Origin: Burkholderiales bacterium
GTDB lineage: Bacteria > Pseudomonadota > Gammaproteobacteria > Burkholderiales > Burkholderiaceae_D
Direction: 5' to 3'
Assembly (NCBI GenBank): GCA_947451925.1
Contig: CANGAW010000031.1
Location: 1 to 36,095, forward strand
DNA length: 36,095 bases
Positions 24,747 to 34,194 of the stretch are shown here, piece by piece. The notes below the pieces were generated by a model. It was not told where the DNA came from and ran no database searches. It saw only the letters and a program-made list of their open reading frames with translations. Made by a program: the position numbers and the translations under genes. Positions within the stretch are counted from its first letter, which is position 1, and each line of letters opens with the position of its first letter.

Positions 24747-27700
24747 TTAAAAATTGAATTCATAGTGGCGATCCTCGCTCACAAAGTAAATCGCCACTTT
24801 CAGTGCTTGTCCCGCTGACTGATACAGCGACGCGTAACGCACCATTTGTTCACGGTAGCTTTCGGCTCGCTCTTTCAAAAATTCTTCCAGATCTTCGCCT
24901 TTGTAGCGCGTGGTTTTGTAGTCAATGACCCAGCGGGTGCCGTTGTCTATGAAGGTGCGGTCCACAATATGCGAGCGGCTCACGCCGTTCTCTGTTGTGG
25001 TGATGCCCGCTTCGCATTCTGCCGATTCATGGGGCCCCAAAATCCAGCGCCCTGTGGTCGAACTGACTGCCGAGACCAGATTGTTTTTTACGTCGTCGGT
25101 CGCCCGGGTACATTCCTGTGGCCCATAGCCATGGGTTTCAAACCATTGTTTAAAGCGCGCCTGTGCATCTTCAATCCGTGACACGGGCCATGCATCAAGG
25201 CCGTCGGTGGCGATCATTTCCAGATAACGATGCACCAGCGTGCCAATGTCGGTTTCCAGATTGGCGGGGGTTGATACATTTGTCTCGTCAGCGTCATCGG
25301 CTTTGCCCTTTGCCAAACCAGTTCCGCTCGCATAGTCCGTCAAAGCCTGATGCAGCATCGGCTTGGCCAGTCGAGTCAGTTTCGGAACAAAGGTGGCCGC
25401 ATCAATGGTCACGCGTTTGAAGTCTGCAGCGGTGTCCGTTTCACGATGCGCCCTTGCCGCAGCTTCGAATTGCGGCCGCACCTGATCCCACAGCAAATAC
25501 AAAAACGCACTTTTGCTCGGCGCCTTCAGCAAGCCCTCTTTTTCTTTCGGGTCTGGCTTGGCAATGCCTAGCAGATGCAGTTGACGCACCGCGCGGGTGA
25601 CTGCCACATACAGCAGCCGCTGGTTTTCATTGGCGGTGCGGGATTTTTCAAATTCCCGTAAAAATTCATATTTGCTGGGTGCGTCGCTGGCCCCCTTTTT
25701 CGGAATCGCCGCAACCACTAATTCCTCCCGCCCGCCTGCCACAATCACTTCATCCCAGACCAGCAAGGGCTTGTCAGGTAAACGCGCCGACTTTTGCAAA
25801 GCCGGCAAGATCACCGTGTCAAATTCCAGCCCTTTAGATTTATGAATCGTCATGATCTGCACAAACTCTGCCGATGGATCAGGCGCCGCATAGAGCTTGC
25901 CGAGTTCGGCCTCCAGCTCGGCAATGTCAAGCTGACCCCGCCTTTCCAGACTGTCCAATACCGTAAAAAATGCATCTACATCCAGCAGGTCACTGGGCTG
26001 TTGCAGACACAACGGGCCGCCCAGACTTTGCCACACGCCTTCCACCCAGCGTCGTGGTCGCTGGCGTCCTTCCTGCGCAAAGGCTTCGGTAAATACTTGC
26101 CGCACAAAGCCGAGTCGCTGCTGTCCTTCCTGGCTTAAGCTGAGCAGTCGGCTGTCGTCCTGCATCAGCTCCCAGATCGTGCTGGCATGGTCGTGGGCGG
26201 CGAGTTGATGCAAGTCGGCCAGCGTCAGGCCGCACCACGGCGCACGTAAAATCGCCAGCCAATGGATGCGGTCAGCGCGATGGTGCAGGGCACTGGTTAG
26301 CGCAGCCAAATCCTGAATACTTTGCCGTTCACTCAGGCTTTCAATTTCCACGGCCTGGTAGCGAATTTCACCGGCAATGCGGCGCAGTTCGGCAACCAAT
26401 GCCGTTAAATGGCTGCGCGCTTTCACCAGAATCGCAATCGTCCCTTCGGGATCTTCAGCCTGCGCCTGACGAATCAGCGTGACGATTTGTTCCGCTTCGC
26501 GCTGGTCAGCAGGGCTCAGTACACCTTCCTCTTCCTCGTCTTCAGCCTCGCTGGAGCTTTGGTCAATAATCGGGTGCAGATGAATGCCGGCTGTCGGTGC
26601 GCTGCCCTTGGTCGCTTCGGCAGGAGAAAACTTTACCGAGCCCTGACGCTGATTGTCGCCATCAGTAAAAATCGCCGGAAAGCTCTGGTTGACCCAATCC
26701 ACCACTTCTTTGTAAGAGCGGTTGTTACGGTAGAGCTGTAAAGCTGTTAAGCGAATTTGGCCCAAGCCCTGATCGCGAACCTTCAGAAACAAACCGACGT
26801 CTGCCTTGCGAAAGCGGTAGATCGATTGCATCGGGTCGCCCACCAGAAACAGCGTCCGTTTGTCACCATCCTGCCAGCCGGCAGTCAGTTTTTCCAGTAA
26901 CTCAACCTGGGTCGGACTGGTGTCCTGAAATTCATCGACCAGCAAATGGCTGATGCGATAGTCCAGTTGCTGTTGCAAGTCGGTTGGCGCTTCTGCGTCG
27001 CCCAGTGCTTGCGAAGCATTCTGTGCAATCTGGATGAAGTCCACCTGACGCTCTTCTTTGAACACCAGCCACAACTGAGCAGCGGCCAGCTTTAACATGG
27101 CAATCAAGTCCGCAATCAGTTGCCATTCGTCTGGCGCAAACTCTGCAGAGGGTAGCGTGCGCACCCGTGCCAGCGCCGGGGCCGAGTTAAGCTCCCTGAC
27201 CGATTCCAGGCAAAGCTTCAACTCGGTAGCGTAGGGCTTGCCATCTTTTTCACTAAAACCTAAATTGTTGGGCGGCTTGGCTCTGACCTCATCACTTTTC
27301 GTTAACAGCAGCTCGGCCAAACCCAGCCACATCGGCAATTCCTCACTCTTGCCTTGCAGCGGTTGCGTCCAGTTTTCCAGTACCCGAAAAGCCTGCAGGC
27401 TGTCGGCTTTGTCCGCTGCGGCAAGCAATGCCTGACTCGCTGCAAAGCGGGCAATGGGCATCAGTGCTGTTTGCAGCGAGTCAGGCAGTGCTTGCGCTGC
27501 AGCCGTCATTTCCGCATCCAGCAACATGGTCAGCGCCGCTTCAACCCGGATCTGACTATCGTGGTCGTCATGGCCCAGCGCATGCGGCAGCCACTGATCG
27601 CGGTTTGCCAGCATCGATTCCAGCAACGACTGCAGACGCGTGGCGTCATTATCGAAATAGGCCAGCACCCTCTCAACCGGTGCGCTGACAAGGCTTTCTT

Positions 27701-28217
27701 CTTCCAGCAGATCGAGCGTATTGCGCGCAGCGCGGCGATAGTGTTGCTCGTTATCGGTACTCACACTGGGTTGGCTGCCAAAGCGCGACAAGAAGGGCAT
27801 TTGCCGCGCCAGTTTGCCGCACAGGGCGTCAAGGGTGGTGATTTGCAAGCGTCCCGCGTTTTGCAACAAGCCCCATTGATAATTGTTATTTGCTTCAAGC
27901 ACCGCGCAGCCAAGGTCAAAGGTGATTTGCTTGTGCGGCTCGGGCGGGCGTGTGCCACTCGCCGCCATTTCCAGACTGCTGAGTACCCTGGCGCGCATTT
28001 CAGCGGCAGCCTTGTTGGTGAAGGTCAGCGCAATAATTTCTTCCGGGTCTTCGACCCGTGTTAACAGCGCCAAAAAGCGTTGCGTCAGTAGTTCGGTTTT
28101 TCCGGCGCCGGCAGGTGCTTCAATAATGAAAGACGCTTTGGTGTCGATTGCCCGTTCGCGATTGCGCGCATCAAGCTCTAAATAATCTTGTGCCGAGAGT
28201 TTTTTATTCATAGTCAT
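24747..28217 (-). CDS. AddA-like UvrD-family helicase with C-terminal RecB-type nuclease
   Basis: This protein is probably the helicase-nuclease subunit of an AddAB-type double-strand-break repair enzyme. Of 1,156 residues, the Walker A motif is APAGAGKTELLTQ (~34-46), motif Ia/b ALTFTNKAAAEMR, motif II LLVDEFQDTSPTQ (~424), motif III FLVGDPMQSIYRFR, motif V TIHKSKGLEFDTV and motif VI LLYVAVTRA. The C-terminal nuclease shows GTLVHRYLEMIA, WVIDYKT (~1097) and REQMVRYASLY, the H, D-x-K and Q-x-x-x-Y elements of RecB nucleases. ATG 28217 lies 1 nt after the TGA of the AddB-like gene; ATG 28211 is equally possible. Betaproteobacteria commonly carry this pair; whether it replaces or accompanies RecBCD cannot be seen. 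Confidence 0.88.
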   Translation of the reverse strand: MTMNKKLSAQDYLELDARNRERAIDTKASFIIEAPAGAGKTELLTQRFLALLTRVEDPEEIIALTFTNKAAAEMRARVLSSLEMAASGTRPPEPHKQITFDLGCAVLEANNNYQWGLLQNAGRLQITTLDALCGKLARQMPFLSRFGSQPSVSTDNEQHYRRAARNTLDLLEEESLVSAPVERVLAYFDNDATRLQSLLESMLANRDQWLPHALGHDDHDSQIRVEAALTMLLDAEMTAAAQALPDSLQTALMPIARFAASQALLAAADKADSLQAFRVLENWTQPLQGKSEELPMWLGLAELLLTKSDEVRAKPPNNLGFSEKDGKPYATELKLCLESVRELNSAPALARVRTLPSAEFAPDEWQLIADLIAMLKLAAAQLWLVFKEERQVDFIQIAQNASQALGDAEAPTDLQQQLDYRISHLLVDEFQDTSPTQVELLEKLTAGWQDGDKRTLFLVGDPMQSIYRFRKADVGLFLKVRDQGLGQIRLTALQLYRNNRSYKEVVDWVNQSFPAIFTDGDNQRQGSVKFSPAEATKGSAPTAGIHLHPIIDQSSSEAEDEEEEGVLSPADQREAEQIVTLIRQAQAEDPEGTIAILVKARSHLTALVAELRRIAGEIRYQAVEIESLSERQSIQDLAALTSALHHRADRIHWLAILRAPWCGLTLADLHQLAAHDHASTIWELMQDDSRLLSLSQEGQQRLGFVRQVFTEAFAQEGRQRPRRWVEGVWQSLGGPLCLQQPSDLLDVDAFFTVLDSLERRGQLDIAELEAELGKLYAAPDPSAEFVQIMTIHKSKGLEFDTVILPALQKSARLPDKPLLVWDEVIVAGGREELVVAAIPKKGASDAPSKYEFLREFEKSRTANENQRLLYVAVTRAVRQLHLLGIAKPDPKEKEGLLKAPSKSAFLYLLWDQVRPQFEAAARAHRETDTAADFKRVTIDAATFVPKLTRLAKPMLHQALTDYASGTGLAKGKADDADETNVSTPANLETDIGTLVHRYLEMIATDGLDAWPVSRIEDAQARFKQWFETHGYGPQECTRATDDVKNNLVSAVSSTTGRWILGPHESAECEAGITTTENGVSRSHIVDRTFIDNGTRWVIDYKTTRYKGEDLEEFLKERAESYREQMVRYASLYQSAGQALKVAIYFVSEDRHYEFNF

Positions 28218-28218
28218 G

Positions 28219-30981
28219 TCAGGCAGCCGCAATCTGTAATTTGCTGGCAGCAGCCATTTGTCCATTGCGCTCGGCCAGTCTCAACAGCGGTTTGACTTCA
28301 CAGTATTTCAAGGCCTTCTCATCCTCAAAACAGATGCGGGCGTTACCAGTTTTAATTTCATAAGCGATGGCGCGAATGCTGGTATCCCAGTGCGCCAACA
28401 CCGCAGACCAGTCGGGGAAGCTTGACTGCGGAAATAATTTGCGTCCCTTCGTGCCCTCCAGCGCATGCAGTTTGTCCAGCACACCTTCGGATTCACTAAG
28501 ACCGGCATAAGCGGCGTTTTCCATCAGCACTTTGGCAAAAACAACCGCGGTTACCGATCCTTCAGCCGGCTTCGAGATGGCCGCATAAATGGGCAACTGC
28601 GGCTCGGTAATGCGCTCGGAAGCCCAGTTTTTGAAATCGATTTTGGCACCCGTTTTATAGTCAATAATCAGCAGGCGACCATCTTCGAGCTGATCAATGC
28701 GATCGATTTTCATCCTCGCGGAAATGCCTTCAATCTCGACCGTGACTTCACGTTCGTTGGCAATCACGGTGAAGGGCTGCGTTCGCGCATCTTCTACTTT
28801 TAGCCAGTTCATCAGCAGTTTGATTAGCCGCTGTCTTTCCAGCAGACGAAAACGCGGCTTTAGTGCTTCTTGTCTTGGGTCTTCGTCAAACTTGGTCAGC
28901 GCCAGATCGACTGCACGTTCCACTGCCTGCAGTCGGTGCGCGCCAGTCAAGGATTGCAAATGTGCAGAATTGCCGACAGCAAGCCAGAACTGCTCCAGCG
29001 CGTCATGCACCAGACTGCCGCGCTTGGCCGCATCCAGGCCTTCAACCGGTTCCTTGAGTTTGGTAGCGCCGAGCCGGTACTGGAAATAAGCCCAAGCCGG
29101 GCAGATTGCCTGCGCACGCAATATCCAGGTGCCCCCCCGGACACTTTCTCCTTCCAGCACAGCGGGTGCCATGGCATCCTCAAACGGATCAGCCATTGCC
29201 TGCCCTGGTGTGGTGCTGGCTTGCGCCACCCAGTGCGGTGAAACCGGAAAGCCTAACTCCCTTCCCGGCAGCCAGTCAGCCAGCAGCGGGCTGGGACGCA
29301 AGGCCGTAGCGCCATCAGCACGTGGCCATGAAAACGTGATGTCGGGTGCACTGGCACAGAGTTGATCGTGAATATTTACCGCAAACGACAGCTGCACCGA
29401 TGCACTGGCATTCGGGCATCCGGCTGACCGTTGCGCGCTGGCCGACAGCAAGGGGTTGGGTCGTGCCGCCGGTGGCCAGATGTTATCGACCAGACCCATC
29501 ACCCATAGCGCATCAAACTGCAAACCCGACGCTTCCAGCAAACCTAATACTTGCAGGGGCGGGTTGCCGATGGTTTTGGGCTGGAATACCCGCTCGCTGC
29601 ATAGGAGGCCAAGCTGATTCAAAGCGCCCACCGCATCAATCTCGCCCAGTAAAAAATCCAGCCCTGACAGTTTGTGCAGAACTTCAGTAAACGCGTGTTG
29701 CGTCTGAAAAGCGTGGCTGGAGAGTTTGCTGCCAAAGAGCCAGCCAACGTTTTCCAGCGTGCTCGTGAAGTGGCTGCTCCACGCTGAAGGCAGGCGCTGT
29801 TTTTTGAATCCTGTCGCCGCATCCTGCATGGCCTGCAAGTGCGAGCAAAGCGCAGGCGCAGTGCGGCTTGTTTTTTCCAGCTGCTGGGTGATGAACTTGA
29901 TGAAGCGTGTCAGGCTGGCTTTGGGCGCCACGCTCTCGCGCAGCTGCGCCTCTAGCACGGCACGACTATCTGCTTCTTCTGTTGCCGCTGACCAGAACGG
30001 ACTACGAAAGATTTGTCGCAAGGCTCTTTGTTCAATGACATGCGGGTTGGCCAGTACATTGAGTAAATCCATTGCCGTACTGACCAGCGGGTAGTGATTG
30101 AGGGCGCGACCCAGACTGATATTGAAAGGCCGTGGCGACTCGCTGAGACTGGAACGAATACAGTGCGGCGCCAGAATATCGTCAAGCGTGTCTTGAATGC
30201 GGTCACGATTGGCTGCCATGTCCGGCACCACGATGCCTAATCGTGCTTCCGGGTTTTGCGCGAGGTGGTCGCGCGCCCACAAGGCGGCGGCCAGGCACTC
30301 GCTGGCGGCATCCGGATAGGACGCTGCATGGATGTGCTCTGTTGACTGCTCAAAGCGAATCAGGCCAATTTCCACGCCGCGTGCAGCCAGCGCCTGCTGC
30401 AAGGCCGCTTGCAGTGGCGTAAAACTCAGAAAGCCGGCAAACAATAAGCGATCCGGTAGCGGGACTGGCGCATTGGGCAGCAAGGCTACTAATGCCTGTT
30501 GCTGGCTGAAGCTGTCGGTGCAACCATGCTTTGTACACAGTGCCAGAAAGCGTGACTGCCAGTCTTTGAACTGCCGGCTTTCATCCGACGGGAACTCTGT
30601 CAATACAGGCAGATGCCATTCGGTGACTAGCGCATGGGCTTGCGCTGCCACATTGGCCATGGCCGGTGCATCGAACAATGCCTGCTCATGGCTTGGCAAA
30701 GCGTCTCGGATCGCCTGCTCCCACAACAAGCGTTCCTGAAAGCTGCTCAGTGTTTTTCGCAATAGCAGACCCCGTGCTTCACCACGCAAATGGATTTCCT
30801 CTGTCAGCGCTTCCAGCCATGAGGCGACAGTACGCGTATCGAGCGTCGTCCAGCGCTGCTCGCCACCGCGGGCACGGGTCTGGTTGTACATCGCGGTGAG
30901 CGATTGAGCGAGGCGGGAATTGGCGCAGAGGATGAGGGTTTTACCATCAACGGGCAAGGCAGCGAGCGAGTAGGCGTTCAT
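28219..30981 (-). CDS. AddB-like DNA repair protein with RecB-type nuclease (TIGR03623-like)
   Basis: This is the partner of the AddA-like helicase. Of 920 residues, the N-terminal two-thirds look like a degenerate UvrD-type fold without Walker A (ILCANSRLAQSL at the place of the P-loop). The C-terminal PD-(D/E)XK nuclease has LVHDALEQFW, IDRIDQLEDGRLLIIDYKTG (~755-775) and EPQLPIYAAI. The four-cysteine Fe-S frame of Bacillus AddB was not evident around the nuclease. I chose ATG 30981 (MNAYSLAALP); a TTG five codons earlier is possible. It is the first gene of the pair and ends 1 nt before the AddA start, so the two are coupled. The family is annotated as a probable DNA repair protein. Confidence 0.85.
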   Translation of the reverse strand: MNAYSLAALPVDGKTLILCANSRLAQSLTAMYNQTRARGGEQRWTTLDTRTVASWLEALTEEIHLRGEARGLLLRKTLSSFQERLLWEQAIRDALPSHEQALFDAPAMANVAAQAHALVTEWHLPVLTEFPSDESRQFKDWQSRFLALCTKHGCTDSFSQQQALVALLPNAPVPLPDRLLFAGFLSFTPLQAALQQALAARGVEIGLIRFEQSTEHIHAASYPDAASECLAAALWARDHLAQNPEARLGIVVPDMAANRDRIQDTLDDILAPHCIRSSLSESPRPFNISLGRALNHYPLVSTAMDLLNVLANPHVIEQRALRQIFRSPFWSAATEEADSRAVLEAQLRESVAPKASLTRFIKFITQQLEKTSRTAPALCSHLQAMQDAATGFKKQRLPSAWSSHFTSTLENVGWLFGSKLSSHAFQTQHAFTEVLHKLSGLDFLLGEIDAVGALNQLGLLCSERVFQPKTIGNPPLQVLGLLEASGLQFDALWVMGLVDNIWPPAARPNPLLSASAQRSAGCPNASASVQLSFAVNIHDQLCASAPDITFSWPRADGATALRPSPLLADWLPGRELGFPVSPHWVAQASTTPGQAMADPFEDAMAPAVLEGESVRGGTWILRAQAICPAWAYFQYRLGATKLKEPVEGLDAAKRGSLVHDALEQFWLAVGNSAHLQSLTGAHRLQAVERAVDLALTKFDEDPRQEALKPRFRLLERQRLIKLLMNWLKVEDARTQPFTVIANEREVTVEIEGISARMKIDRIDQLEDGRLLIIDYKTGAKIDFKNWASERITEPQLPIYAAISKPAEGSVTAVVFAKVLMENAAYAGLSESEGVLDKLHALEGTKGRKLFPQSSFPDWSAVLAHWDTSIRAIAYEIKTGNARICFEDEKALKYCEVKPLLRLAERNGQMAAASKLQIAAA

Positions 30982-31041
30982 GAAGGCCGATATCAAGTGG
31001 TTAATGCATTGTTCTTGTTCTGATCCTGATCAGCGCAGAGC

Positions 31042-31202
31042 TAATGCCAGTTACTTAAGCAAAGACGCTGGGTCCCGGCCTGCGCCGGGACGACGGTAGG
31101 AATTGAGTCGCTATTCACTCTCCTACCGTCGTCCCGATGAAAATCGGGACCCAGTGTTTTTCATTGAAAACGGAAAAATTTTCCCTTAACTGACTGGCAT
31201 TA
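31042..31202 (+). repeat. Cloverleaf palindromic repeat, copy A (MITE-like)
   Basis: The element is bounded by TAATGCCAGT (31042-31051) and ACTGGCATTA (31193-31202), a perfect 10-bp terminal inverted repeat whose TA ends could be a target duplication. Inside is a four-way structure: closing stem ACGCTGG/CCAGTGT (31065-31071, 31151-31157), hairpin 1 GTCCCGGC/GCCGGGAC (31072-31091), hairpin 2 GACGGTAGGA/TCCTACCGTC (31092-31130) and hairpin 3 GTCCCGAT-GAAA-ATCGGGAC (31131-31150). The flanks 30982-31041 and 31203-31244 hold nothing else that I can identify. Confidence 0.85.
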
Positions 31203-31244
31203 AGCGCAGAGGGAGCAAATGAATCACGCAGATTGATTATAAAT

Positions 31245-31293
31245 CCAAGAAAAATAAATCCTGCCGGTGCGGATGTGTGTAACCGCACCGGCA
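31245..31293 (-). terminator. Rho-independent terminator of the VIT-vWA gene
   Basis: TGCCGGTGCGG (31262-31272) pairs perfectly with CCGCACCGGCA (31283-31293) around a 10-nt loop. On the minus strand it is followed by GGATTTATTTTTC. It begins 26 bp after the stop of the upstream gene. Confidence 0.75.
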
Positions 31294-31319
31294 AAGCACC
31301 GTCGATTTTTTACAGCGTT

Positions 31320-33581
31320 TTAAATGTTGAACAGATTGCCCGTCAGCTTGTCGTGTCGGGTGAAGGTATCGTCTTTTTTTACCGCTCCCCAGCTTTCAGC
31401 TTGCGCGTCCGGCAGGGACTGAACAAGCCATTCGACGAAATAGGTTTTGGTATCGGCATCAATGTTTTTAAGTGCCGCAGTCAGCAGACGATTGGCGTGA
31501 CGTGATAGGGCAATCTGGTCGAGCAAATAAATCGACAACCACCACAGAAAAATGGTCCATGCCTGATGCTGGCTGTGTGTATCTTCTTCTATCCATGCAA
31601 TCAAATTGCTGATGGACGCATCCAGATTGGCGGCAGCAAGTTGGGGAGCTGCTTCTTCAAGACTCAGACACTTCAACGCGACCTCGTCAAACAATTTCAT
31701 CAAGGCCGAAGGCGTCAGACTGCCTGTCAAGGCAGGCGTCGGTACTCTGCAATAAACAGGTGTTTCTTCAAGAGAGAAAAATTCCTGTGCAAAGACGGCA
31801 CGGCCCAGGGCACGCTGTGGTTGCAATATGGAAGAGCGAGAAAAGTGTACGGAACCAAACGCAAGATCCGCGGCAGGGGGCATGTGGCTGATCTGCTTTA
31901 GCCTTGGCAAACCCAAGGCTTTTTCTTCTTCGCTGCGTTCCACCAACATGAAGAGATTGGTATCTTCAGTGACCAACTGATAGCGCAAGGCCAGTTCGAT
32001 GGCTTCTGCTTTTGTGGCAGCTGTTTTGATTTGACGAGCGCCACACAGGCGCGCCAATGCAGCTTCGTTGGTGGTTTGCAGCGCACTTGCTGCGCTTTGC
32101 CCCGGATTTATTCCTGTCCAGTTGAGGGTAGGCGCCTGATCAGGCTTTGCAGAAAATAGGGCAAAGGCATGAACCGTCTCGCCGGGATAGAGTGCGCCGG
32201 GCAGGGGCGAAGCCCATTGCGGTGTGCCATGCCAGTTGATGGCAATCTCGCTGGCCACTGCTGCGCGCATGCGGCGAAACATGCGGACAATGGCGCCGAC
32301 GATATCTTCGTTCGGTGTTACCAGTTCACAGGCGCCGCCCGTTGATTCTGCCAGATGCTGCAGCAAACTTTCTGCCGGCGCACTGCCCACGCCAACAGCA
32401 AAAATGCGGTGACGCGATTGTTGCGCGGACTGTATGGTTTTTTCAATATCCCACACCTCGCCATCAGTGATCAGCAACACATCGGCGTTGCGGCTGGATT
32501 CTTCCGCGCCCTTGAGGCGGAAGGTTTGCAGCAAGGCCTTGTTGAGTTCTGTGCCGCCCATGTCGGCATCACTTGCCTCAATGGCCGGCATGAGTGTTTG
32601 CTGGATAAACGCAGGGGTGCAACTGCTCAGTGTTTTGACGGGGTGATGAATGTCACTGCCGAATCGGCTCAACGACAATTGATCTGCTGGCGTGACCAGT
32701 TTGCAGACTTCACGCAAACCCTGCCGTGCCTGAAACATACTGTCGCCTTCCATGGAGCCGGAGCAGTCGACCAGAATTTTCAAGGCCAGCGGTGAGGCTT
32801 CGGCCACCGGGAAGTCAGGACAGAAACTCGCCAGGACGGTGTAGCCGTTTTCATCATGCAGGCAAGTGGCAAAGGAATGCGCCTGCAAGCTGTCGATGTT
32901 TAATACAAAGTCCCGGTCCAGCATGCCGCCTCTGGCCAGTGTGATACTGGTGCCGGATTCACTGGCTGACATGCTGACGCTATGGGTTGGGCAGGTAACG
33001 GTGCCTTTGGCAACTTCACCCTCAAGTGCAATGTGCAGCGACAAGGAATAGCGGGCCTTGGCATCCGTATTGACGCTGGCCGGTTGTGTCAGGCCACCTG
33101 TAGCGAATGGGTCGCCATAGCGTGGTGCGACGGTTGTCGGAATCGCCAAGCGAATGTTGCCCTGATCAAATTTGAGCAGCTGCGCGTATTCGATTTCAAT
33201 GACAGCTTCTTCACCCTGTTTCAGATTGCCCAGATGGGCGGTGTAGAGACCGTCGCCGGATTGTTCAAGCATGACAGGCGTGTCGCCGTCCTGAATGGCT
33301 TTTTCGTAATTGCGATTGGCAAGATCTTTTTCAACCACCACACCATGCAGGTGCTTGTCGCCGATGGTGACACTCATGCCCAGCAAGCTCACGCCCCAGG
33401 CCAGCGGAAAGGTATACACGGTCTCAATGTTTTCATCGCTCTGGTTCTGATAATGCTGGCGGGCTTTGACCTTGAACAGCAAGCCAACGAGTCGGCCTTC
33501 GATATCGATTTTTTGCAGAGTCAGTTGTTCGCCTGCGTTACCGGCGAGGGTGGCGTTGGTCGCTGAGGAAGGGGATGCCAT
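31320..33581 (-). CDS. VIT and von Willebrand factor A domain protein, cytoplasmic
   Basis: The 753 residues hold an N-terminal VIT domain (about 20-140, with ETVYTFPL and GLYTAHLGNLKQGE), a linker and a vWA domain (about 266-440). The MIDAS motif is intact: D272-C-S274-G-S276, a Thr in MGGTELNKAL and the Asp of LLITDGEVWD. A long C-terminal helical part follows (to LTGNLFNI). There is no signal peptide or TM anchor, so unlike many VIT-vWA proteins it is likely cytoplasmic. GGAG lies 6 bp before the ATG. No MoxR ATPase or other typical vWA partner is beside it. Function unknown; metal-dependent protein binding is the reasonable expectation. Confidence 0.85.
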   Translation of the reverse strand: MASPSSATNATLAGNAGEQLTLQKIDIEGRLVGLLFKVKARQHYQNQSDENIETVYTFPLAWGVSLLGMSVTIGDKHLHGVVVEKDLANRNYEKAIQDGDTPVMLEQSGDGLYTAHLGNLKQGEEAVIEIEYAQLLKFDQGNIRLAIPTTVAPRYGDPFATGGLTQPASVNTDAKARYSLSLHIALEGEVAKGTVTCPTHSVSMSASESGTSITLARGGMLDRDFVLNIDSLQAHSFATCLHDENGYTVLASFCPDFPVAEASPLALKILVDCSGSMEGDSMFQARQGLREVCKLVTPADQLSLSRFGSDIHHPVKTLSSCTPAFIQQTLMPAIEASDADMGGTELNKALLQTFRLKGAEESSRNADVLLITDGEVWDIEKTIQSAQQSRHRIFAVGVGSAPAESLLQHLAESTGGACELVTPNEDIVGAIVRMFRRMRAAVASEIAINWHGTPQWASPLPGALYPGETVHAFALFSAKPDQAPTLNWTGINPGQSAASALQTTNEAALARLCGARQIKTAATKAEAIELALRYQLVTEDTNLFMLVERSEEEKALGLPRLKQISHMPPAADLAFGSVHFSRSSILQPQRALGRAVFAQEFFSLEETPVYCRVPTPALTGSLTPSALMKLFDEVALKCLSLEEAAPQLAAANLDASISNLIAWIEEDTHSQHQAWTIFLWWLSIYLLDQIALSRHANRLLTAALKNIDADTKTYFVEWLVQSLPDAQAESWGAVKKDDTFTRHDKLTGNLFNI

Positions 33582-33617
33582 GGAGGTCTCCGAAGATTGA
33601 GGATGAAAAACAGTTAT

Positions 33618-33658
33618 AGCGGCCGGCCTGAGTCACCGGATGAGCCTGGACGGCCGCT
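33618..33658. terminator. Hairpin between the OMP and VIT-vWA genes
   Basis: AGCGGCCG (33618-33625) pairs with CGGCCGCT (33651-33658), enclosing an imperfect inner stem. It follows the stop of the outer-membrane gene by 5 bp on the minus strand but lacks a U run on that side; the plus side has only TTT. It may end the short transcript partially. Confidence 0.4.
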
Positions 33659-33663
33659 TTGCT

Positions 33664-34194
33664 TTAAAACTTCAGACCAAGACCAATCGATGGTCCCTTC
33701 GCAGTGATACCGTCTTTACTGTAGTAAGACATGTAATCAACCAGGCCATATACAGTCGGGCTAAAGCCGAACTGCGCGCCGATGCCATAACTGAGATCGC
33801 TGCCGCCCGCAGAAAAGGTAGCGCCCGGAACGGATGCGCTGATGGATGCATGCACAAAGCCGAGTCGCGCATACAGATCAAAATTAGGCGCGACTTCAGT
33901 TTTGGCTTTCAGATAGGCGCCATAGATACTGTCGTATTTGATGGTCACGGGCGTGAAACCAACATAGGCTGTGGCATTGGTAATGGTGGTGCCGACCATG
34001 AATTCGGCAGACAAATTTTTATCAAAATTGACACCGAAGCGAAGCGTGCCGACACCGGGTGTGGCATAGGCGCCAGGTTCATCGTAGCGGATGGCACCGT
34101 ATGCGGCTTCTACATAATATTTTGAAGGTTCTTCAGCCAGTGCGACACCGGAGAGCGACAAAATGGACAGCGCCAAGAGCGTTTTTTTGATCAT
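33664..34194 (-). CDS. Small outer-membrane beta-barrel protein
   Basis: The 176 residues begin with a clear signal peptide (MIKKTLLALSILSLSGVALA, cut after ALA) followed by EEPSKYYVEAAYGAIRYD. Alternating polar/hydrophobic strands rich in Tyr and Gly (VEAAYGAIRY, IYGAYLKAKT, LYARLGFVHAS, SYGIGAQFGF) and a C-terminal GLGLKF ending in Phe are typical of 8-stranded porin-like barrels of the OMP_b-brl type. GGAG is 6 bp before ATG 34194; an upstream in-frame ATG (34224) is not needed. No substrate can be inferred. A hairpin separates it from the VIT-vWA gene downstream. Confidence 0.8.
   Translation of the reverse strand: MIKKTLLALSILSLSGVALAEEPSKYYVEAAYGAIRYDEPGAYATPGVGTLRFGVNFDKNLSAEFMVGTTITNATAYVGFTPVTIKYDSIYGAYLKAKTEVAPNFDLYARLGFVHASISASVPGATFSAGGSDLSYGIGAQFGFSPTVYGLVDYMSYYSKDGITAKGPSIGLGLKF

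Noticed and set aside
31042..31202. Copy A as a functional tRNA or CRISPR repeat
   Set aside because: Despite the cloverleaf outline there is no anticodon arm, T-loop or D-loop consensus, and no spacer-repeat series, so it is kept as a palindromic repeat.
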